DNA from: SZAS-103 sp038316385
GTDB taxonomy: Bacteria; Pseudomonadota; Gammaproteobacteria; Xanthomonadales; Xanthomonadaceae
Direction: 5' to 3'
NCBI GenBank assembly: GCA_038316385.1
Contig: JBBQAN010000004.1
Location: forward strand, 1-64,000
DNA length: 64,000 nucleotides
Shown here: positions 60,978-64,000 of the stretch, piece by piece
Numbering within the stretch: position 1 is the first letter of the stretch
Layout: each line of letters begins with the position of its first letter
Position numbers and translations under genes: made by a program
The notes under the pieces: generated by a model
Databases searched by the model: none
What the model was told of the DNA's origin: nothing
The model's input: only the letters and a program-made list of their open reading frames with translations

Positions 60978-61427
60978 TTACTTCGAGCAGAGCGCGGTGA
61001 CCTGTTGCTTGGCGAGCGTCAGTTGCTGCGTCTGCTGCTGCGACGACAGCCGGACGGGTTTGCCGGTGCCGTTGATGTCCATGTCCACCAGCGGCTTGTT
61101 GGTGAGCGTATCGACATTCTTGCGCGCGGCATCGCAGTATTTCTGACGTTCGACTTGAGCAGGCGTTGGCGCGGATTTGTCCGGCGCTGTGGCCGCTGAT
61201 TCTCCGTCACCCGTGGCAATTGGCGGAGCGGTCACTTGACCGGCCGGGGTGATCGTCTCGTATTTGATGCCTTCCGGCACCGACTGCGAATAGTGGGACT
61301 GGCCGTTGGCGTCCTTCCATTTGTAAACCGCATCGGTTGCGGACGCTGTACCCGCAAGCAGGCCAATCGAAAGGAACAGCGGAATGATGGACGATTTGGC
61401 CAGAATGGCCAGGGACTGGTAACGCAT
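60978..61427 (-). CDS. DUF4124-domain secreted protein
   Basis: 149 aa. A signal peptide (LAILAKSSIIPLFLSIGLLAGTASA, cut near residue 31) is followed directly by the DUF4124 motif AVYKWKDANGQSHYSQSVPEG. The C-terminal half is Gln/Thr-rich and helical (KYCDAARKNVDTLTNK...QQQTQQLTLAKQQVTALC). GGAGGTCGT precedes the ATG. It is divergent from pssA. It is shared with many gammaproteobacteria but functionally uncharacterised. Confidence 0.85.
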   Translation of the reverse strand: MRYQSLAILAKSSIIPLFLSIGLLAGTASATDAVYKWKDANGQSHYSQSVPEGIKYETITPAGQVTAPPIATGDGESAATAPDKSAPTPAQVERQKYCDAARKNVDTLTNKPLVDMDINGTGKPVRLSSQQQTQQLTLAKQQVTALCSK

Positions 61428-61545
61428 ACGACCTCCGGGGGACGCTGGTCTGGATTGCGGGGTGATGGGCACGGCGCAGTGGCGCGCGCATGCCCAGCGG
61501 CTACACTCTATCCTAATCGACGCATTGATCGAACAAGGCCAGCCC

Positions 61546-62334
61546 ATGGATGACACTCCCAGACCGGCCCCACGGTCACGTGGAATTTACCTCTTGCCGA
61601 ACCTGCTGACTACCGGCGGGATGTTTTCGGGTTTCTACGCGATCCTGGCTGCCGCCAGCGGGCATTTCGAGAACGCCTGCATCGCGGTGTTCGTGGCCGC
61701 CATGTTCGACGGCATCGATGGCCGGATCGCGCGCCTGACCGGTACCAGCACCGAGTTCGGCGTGCAGTACGACTCGCTCGCCGATCTGGTCAGCTTCGGC
61801 ATGGCGCCGGCGCTGGTGATGTACCACTGGGCGCTCTCGACGCTGCGGCTCGACGGCGTGGCGATCGGCAAGGCCGGCTGGGCCGCATCGTTCCTGTATG
61901 CGGCATGCGCGGCGCTGCGGCTGGCGCGTTTCAACACCCAGGTCGGCGTAGTGGACAAGCGCTGGTTCATCGGCCTGTCCAGCCCGGCCGCTGCGGGCGT
62001 GATGATGGCCTTCGTCTGGACGATGACGGATCTGAATTACAGCGGCGAAGAGTTGCGCTATGTCGCGCTGGTGACGACTGTCTGCGTCGGCCTGCTGATG
62101 GTCAGCCGCTTTCGCTACACGAGCTTCAAGGGCGGGCGCGTGAATCGCGCACCGCCGAGCGAACGCGTGCCGTTTATCCTGCTGCTGGCGGTGATCCTCG
62201 CGATCGTGGCGATCTACATCTTTCGCGCTCCGTTGCTGCTGGCGATCCTGGGCTTGTATGCGTTATCGGGCCCATCGATATGGACGTGGCAGAAGCTGCG
62301 CCGCCATCGTGCGCCGGAGCAGGGCGCGCCATGA
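61546..62334 (+). CDS. pssA: CDP-diacylglycerol-serine O-phosphatidyltransferase
   Basis: 262 aa membrane enzyme making phosphatidylserine. The CDP-alcohol phosphotransferase motif DG-AR-G-D-D is explicit in FDGIDGRIARLTGTSTEFGVQYDSLADLVSFG. About eight hydrophobic helices. ATG 61546 gives the conserved beginning GIYLLPNLLTTGGMFSGFYA. The next gene starts within its stop codon (ATGA). Confidence 0.95.
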   Translation: MDDTPRPAPRSRGIYLLPNLLTTGGMFSGFYAILAAASGHFENACIAVFVAAMFDGIDGRIARLTGTSTEFGVQYDSLADLVSFGMAPALVMYHWALSTLRLDGVAIGKAGWAASFLYAACAALRLARFNTQVGVVDKRWFIGLSSPAAAGVMMAFVWTMTDLNYSGEELRYVALVTTVCVGLLMVSRFRYTSFKGGRVNRAPPSERVPFILLLAVILAIVAIYIFRAPLLLAILGLYALSGPSIWTWQKLRRHRAPEQGAP

Positions 62335-62696
62335 GCGCGGTCTGGTCGGACGAACAGCGGCGTTGCTTGGCGGCGCTCGGCTACACGCTGTATCGATCGG
62401 CTGCTGCATCAGAATCGAATGCGGACTTCGCCCGCGAGGTATCAGTAGCGATTGCAGCTAACTCCGGTAACGGGATGGTTCCAGCGCCCAAAAAACAGAT
62501 CGCCACGACTATAGATCCCTTGCTACACGCATTGATGCGTGCGGTCGGCTGCGATCACGCTCAGGCCAAAGATGCCGATGCGTGGAAACATGCGCAGCAG
62601 ATTCCATCGCTCGCGCAACTGCGCAACAATCCTGCCGCGAAGCGCGCGTTGTGGCCGCGACTGCGGGCACTGCGCAAGGAGCGCGCCGGGCGATGA
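62331..62696 (+). CDS. holD: Probable DNA polymerase III psi subunit (HolD-like, divergent)
   Basis: 121 aa. Psi links the clamp loader (through chi) to SSB. The N-terminal RRCLAALGYTLYR resembles the start of E. coli HolD (WQLQQLGITQW), and the end (IPSLAQLRNNPAAKRALWPRLRAL) matches its C-terminal LTDLRANPTARAALW. It lies directly upstream of rimI with an ATGA overlap; holD-rimI is a conserved pair in Enterobacteria. The middle third has diverged, so the assignment rests on two short motifs plus context. Confidence 0.65.
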   Translation: MSAVWSDEQRRCLAALGYTLYRSAAASESNADFAREVSVAIAANSGNGMVPAPKKQIATTIDPLLHALMRAVGCDHAQAKDADAWKHAQQIPSLAQLRNNPAAKRALWPRLRALRKERAGR

Positions 62697-63169
62697 ATGC
62701 TGCCGTCGCACCATTGCCACGTCTGCGCCCGCTGCATGCGAGCGATTTCGCCGCGTTGATGCAAATCGAAAACCGCGCCTACGCATTCCCGTGGACAGAA
62801 GCCATCTTTCGCGATTGCCTCGCCGCCGGCTACGAATGCTGGGTGCTCGAGGATGGCGGCGCGCTACTCGGCTATGGCGTGCTGAGCGCCGCCGCCGGCG
62901 AGGCGCACATCCTCAATGTCTGCGTCGCGGACGAATGGCAGGGGCGCGGACTCGGTCGCCTGCTGGTGCGACGTCTGCTCGATCTCGCGCGCTGGCATCG
63001 TGTGACGCAGGTGTTCCTCGAAGTGCGTCCGTCGAATCCGAACGCGATCGCGCTCTATGATTCCGAAGGTTTCAACGAAATCGGTCGTCGTGCCAACTAC
63101 TATCCCGCGCAACGCGGCCGCGAGGATGCGATCGTGATGGGGCTTGAGTTGTTGCCGCCGGAACTCTGA
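62693..63169 (+). CDS. rimI: Ribosomal protein S18-alanine N-acetyltransferase
   Basis: 158 aa GNAT-fold enzyme acetylating the N-terminus of S18. ENRAYAFPWTEAIFRDCLAAGY and the acetyl-CoA loop WQGRGLGRLLVRRLL are followed by VFLEVRPSNPNAIALYDSEGFNEIGRRANYY, the RimI signature. Its start overlaps the HolD-like stop (ATGA). It is convergent with valS, with eight bases between. Confidence 0.95.
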   Translation: MNAAVAPLPRLRPLHASDFAALMQIENRAYAFPWTEAIFRDCLAAGYECWVLEDGGALLGYGVLSAAAGEAHILNVCVADEWQGRGLGRLLVRRLLDLARWHRVTQVFLEVRPSNPNAIALYDSEGFNEIGRRANYYPAQRGREDAIVMGLELLPPEL

Positions 63170-63177
63170 GCCGTGTG

Positions 63178-64000
63178 TCAGATTTCGCCTGCAAGTCGAT
63201 CGCCTTGCGCGTGCAACGCAGCGAGTTGCATGCCCCAATCGATGAGCCGGGTTCGTTCCTGATCAACCACTGCGGCAGGTGCATTCTTCACGAACGTCTC
63301 ACTGGCGAGCTTGCTCTCGCATTTGCGCATTTCGCCTTCGACGCGGGCGATTTCCTTGGCGATGCGTGCGCGTTCGGCATCGAGGTCGATCAGTCCGGCG
63401 AGCGGGATGTGCAGCTTTAAGCTAAAGAACGGAGCCATCGCTGAGGGCGGCGGTTCCTCGTTCCCGAGCGCAATAACGGATTCGAGTCGCGCGACGAATT
63501 TTAGGCTGGCTTCCTGGCCGCACAACTGCATGAGTACCGAGTCCTCCAGTTTTCCCTCGACGAGCAACGGAACGAATTTCGCCGGAACTATGTTCATCTG
63601 GCTGCGGATCGAGCGAATCTGCATGATCGCGCCTTTGAGAATTTCTACACGTGATGCGGTCGCCGCATCGGCCGCTATTGAGGTGTGTTCAGGGTAACGC
63701 TGCGTACTGATCGAATCGCCAGCGATTCCGAGTTTCGGCGCGACGTGTTGCCAAATCTCCTCAGTGACGAACGGAATCAGCGGATGTAGCGCGCGCAATA
63801 ACGACTCCAACACGTACAGCATCGTATGCCGCATTCCATCGGCTGCGGAGCCGCCTGCTTGCAACGCCGGCTTGGCAAATTCAACAAACCAGTCGCAGTA
63901 ATGATTCCAGGTAAATTCGTAAAGTTCGCTCGCAACAAGATCGAATCGATAATTGGCGTAATGGTCTTCGACGTTGCGCAGCGCATGCATCATCTGGTGC
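63178..64000 (-). CDS. valS: Valyl-tRNA synthetase, C-terminal part (cut by the window edge)
   Basis: About 274 aa of the C-terminal end are visible; the gene continues past base 64000. The anticodon-binding domain is recognisable (FTWNHYCDWFVEFAKPAL, RALHPLIPFVTEEIWQ) along with the ValS coiled-coil arm at the end (LIDLDAERARIAKEIARVEGEMRKCESKLASETFVKNAPAAVVDQER). The catalytic HIGH and KMSKS motifs lie outside. Confidence 0.95.
   Translation of the reverse strand, partial: HQMMHALRNVEDHYANYRFDLVASELYEFTWNHYCDWFVEFAKPALQAGGSAADGMRHTMLYVLESLLRALHPLIPFVTEEIWQHVAPKLGIAGDSISTQRYPEHTSIAADAATASRVEILKGAIMQIRSIRSQMNIVPAKFVPLLVEGKLEDSVLMQLCGQEASLKFVARLESVIALGNEEPPPSAMAPFFSLKLHIPLAGLIDLDAERARIAKEIARVEGEMRKCESKLASETFVKNAPAAVVDQERTRLIDWGMQLAALHAQGDRLAGEI

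Overview
The window is 64 kb of G+C-rich bacterial chromosome, densely packed with ordinary core genes. It holds one tRNA, no rRNA, no CRISPR array and no recognisable insertion sequence. Several features point to a gammaproteobacterium of the Xanthomonadales (Lysobacterales). There is a Clp-type Crp regulator divergent from speD. The tryptophan 2,3-dioxygenase has catalytic residues at the same positions as the Xanthomonas campestris enzyme (H55, Y113, R117, H240, T254). The trp genes are laid out as trpG-trpD-ABM protein-trpC. A polysaccharide ABC exporter lies between etfBA and a cystathionine gamma-synthase/lyase gene, where xanthomonads keep their variable LPS locus. Heptameric CCCGATT repeats of the kind common in that order are also present. 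Genus cannot be settled from the sequence alone.

Layout. 0-10 kb: E1 beta and alpha of a 2-oxoacid dehydrogenase, tryptophan 2,3-dioxygenase, a POT peptide transporter, the first half of tyrosine/homogentisate degradation (hpd, hmgA), a lipoprotein, an NAD(P)-dependent epimerase-like protein and an Mpo1-like membrane protein. 10-20 kb: purC, rpe, then tryptophan synthesis (trpE, trpG, trpD, ABM protein, trpC). An Old Yellow Enzyme, a histidine-rich secreted peptide and a two-component system lie between trpE and trpG. 20-26.5 kb: a ThrE-like exporter, a DMT transporter and a four-gene MlaE/MlaF/MlaD/PqiC-like lipid transport operon. 26.5-36 kb: AlkB-like dioxygenase, amidase, ETF-ubiquinone oxidoreductase, an A+T-richer orphan membrane protein followed by a repeat-like non-coding stretch, an ATP-grasp enzyme, etfB-etfA and a CLC channel. 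36-46.6 kb: scoB/scoA; a small O-polysaccharide module (WbsX-like protein, two methyltransferases, wzt, wzm); then metB-like and cbs for transsulfuration. 46.6-64 kb: a DUF465 protein, an OmpA/DUF4398 pair, pilU, maiA and fahA (second half of tyrosine degradation), rplM-rpsI-tRNA-Gln, coq7, an M13 peptidase, speD/clp, an H-NS-like protein, proS, two DUF4124 proteins, pssA, a probable holD, rimI and the 3' part of valS.

How the genes work together. hpd, hmgA, maiA and fahA together cover 4-hydroxyphenylpyruvate to fumarate and acetoacetate, and scoAB can activate the acetoacetate. ETF (etfBA) hands electrons to ETF-QO, encoded about 4 kb away. cbs and the metB-like gene form a cysteine/homocysteine module.

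The most interesting candidate system is the polysaccharide module at 37.9-43.9 kb. A TylF-type methyltransferase there carries seven exact 14-residue coiled-coil repeats and is encoded next to a Wzm/Wzt exporter whose ATPase has a C-terminal substrate-binding-type extension. This resembles, without obvious homology, the WbdD-type chain-terminator and molecular-ruler logic. Other leads are the His-rich secreted peptide beside a sensor kinase inside the trp cluster, a roughly 17-residue A+T-rich insertion in TrpC next to the catalytic INNR segment, and a divergent HolD upstream of rimI.
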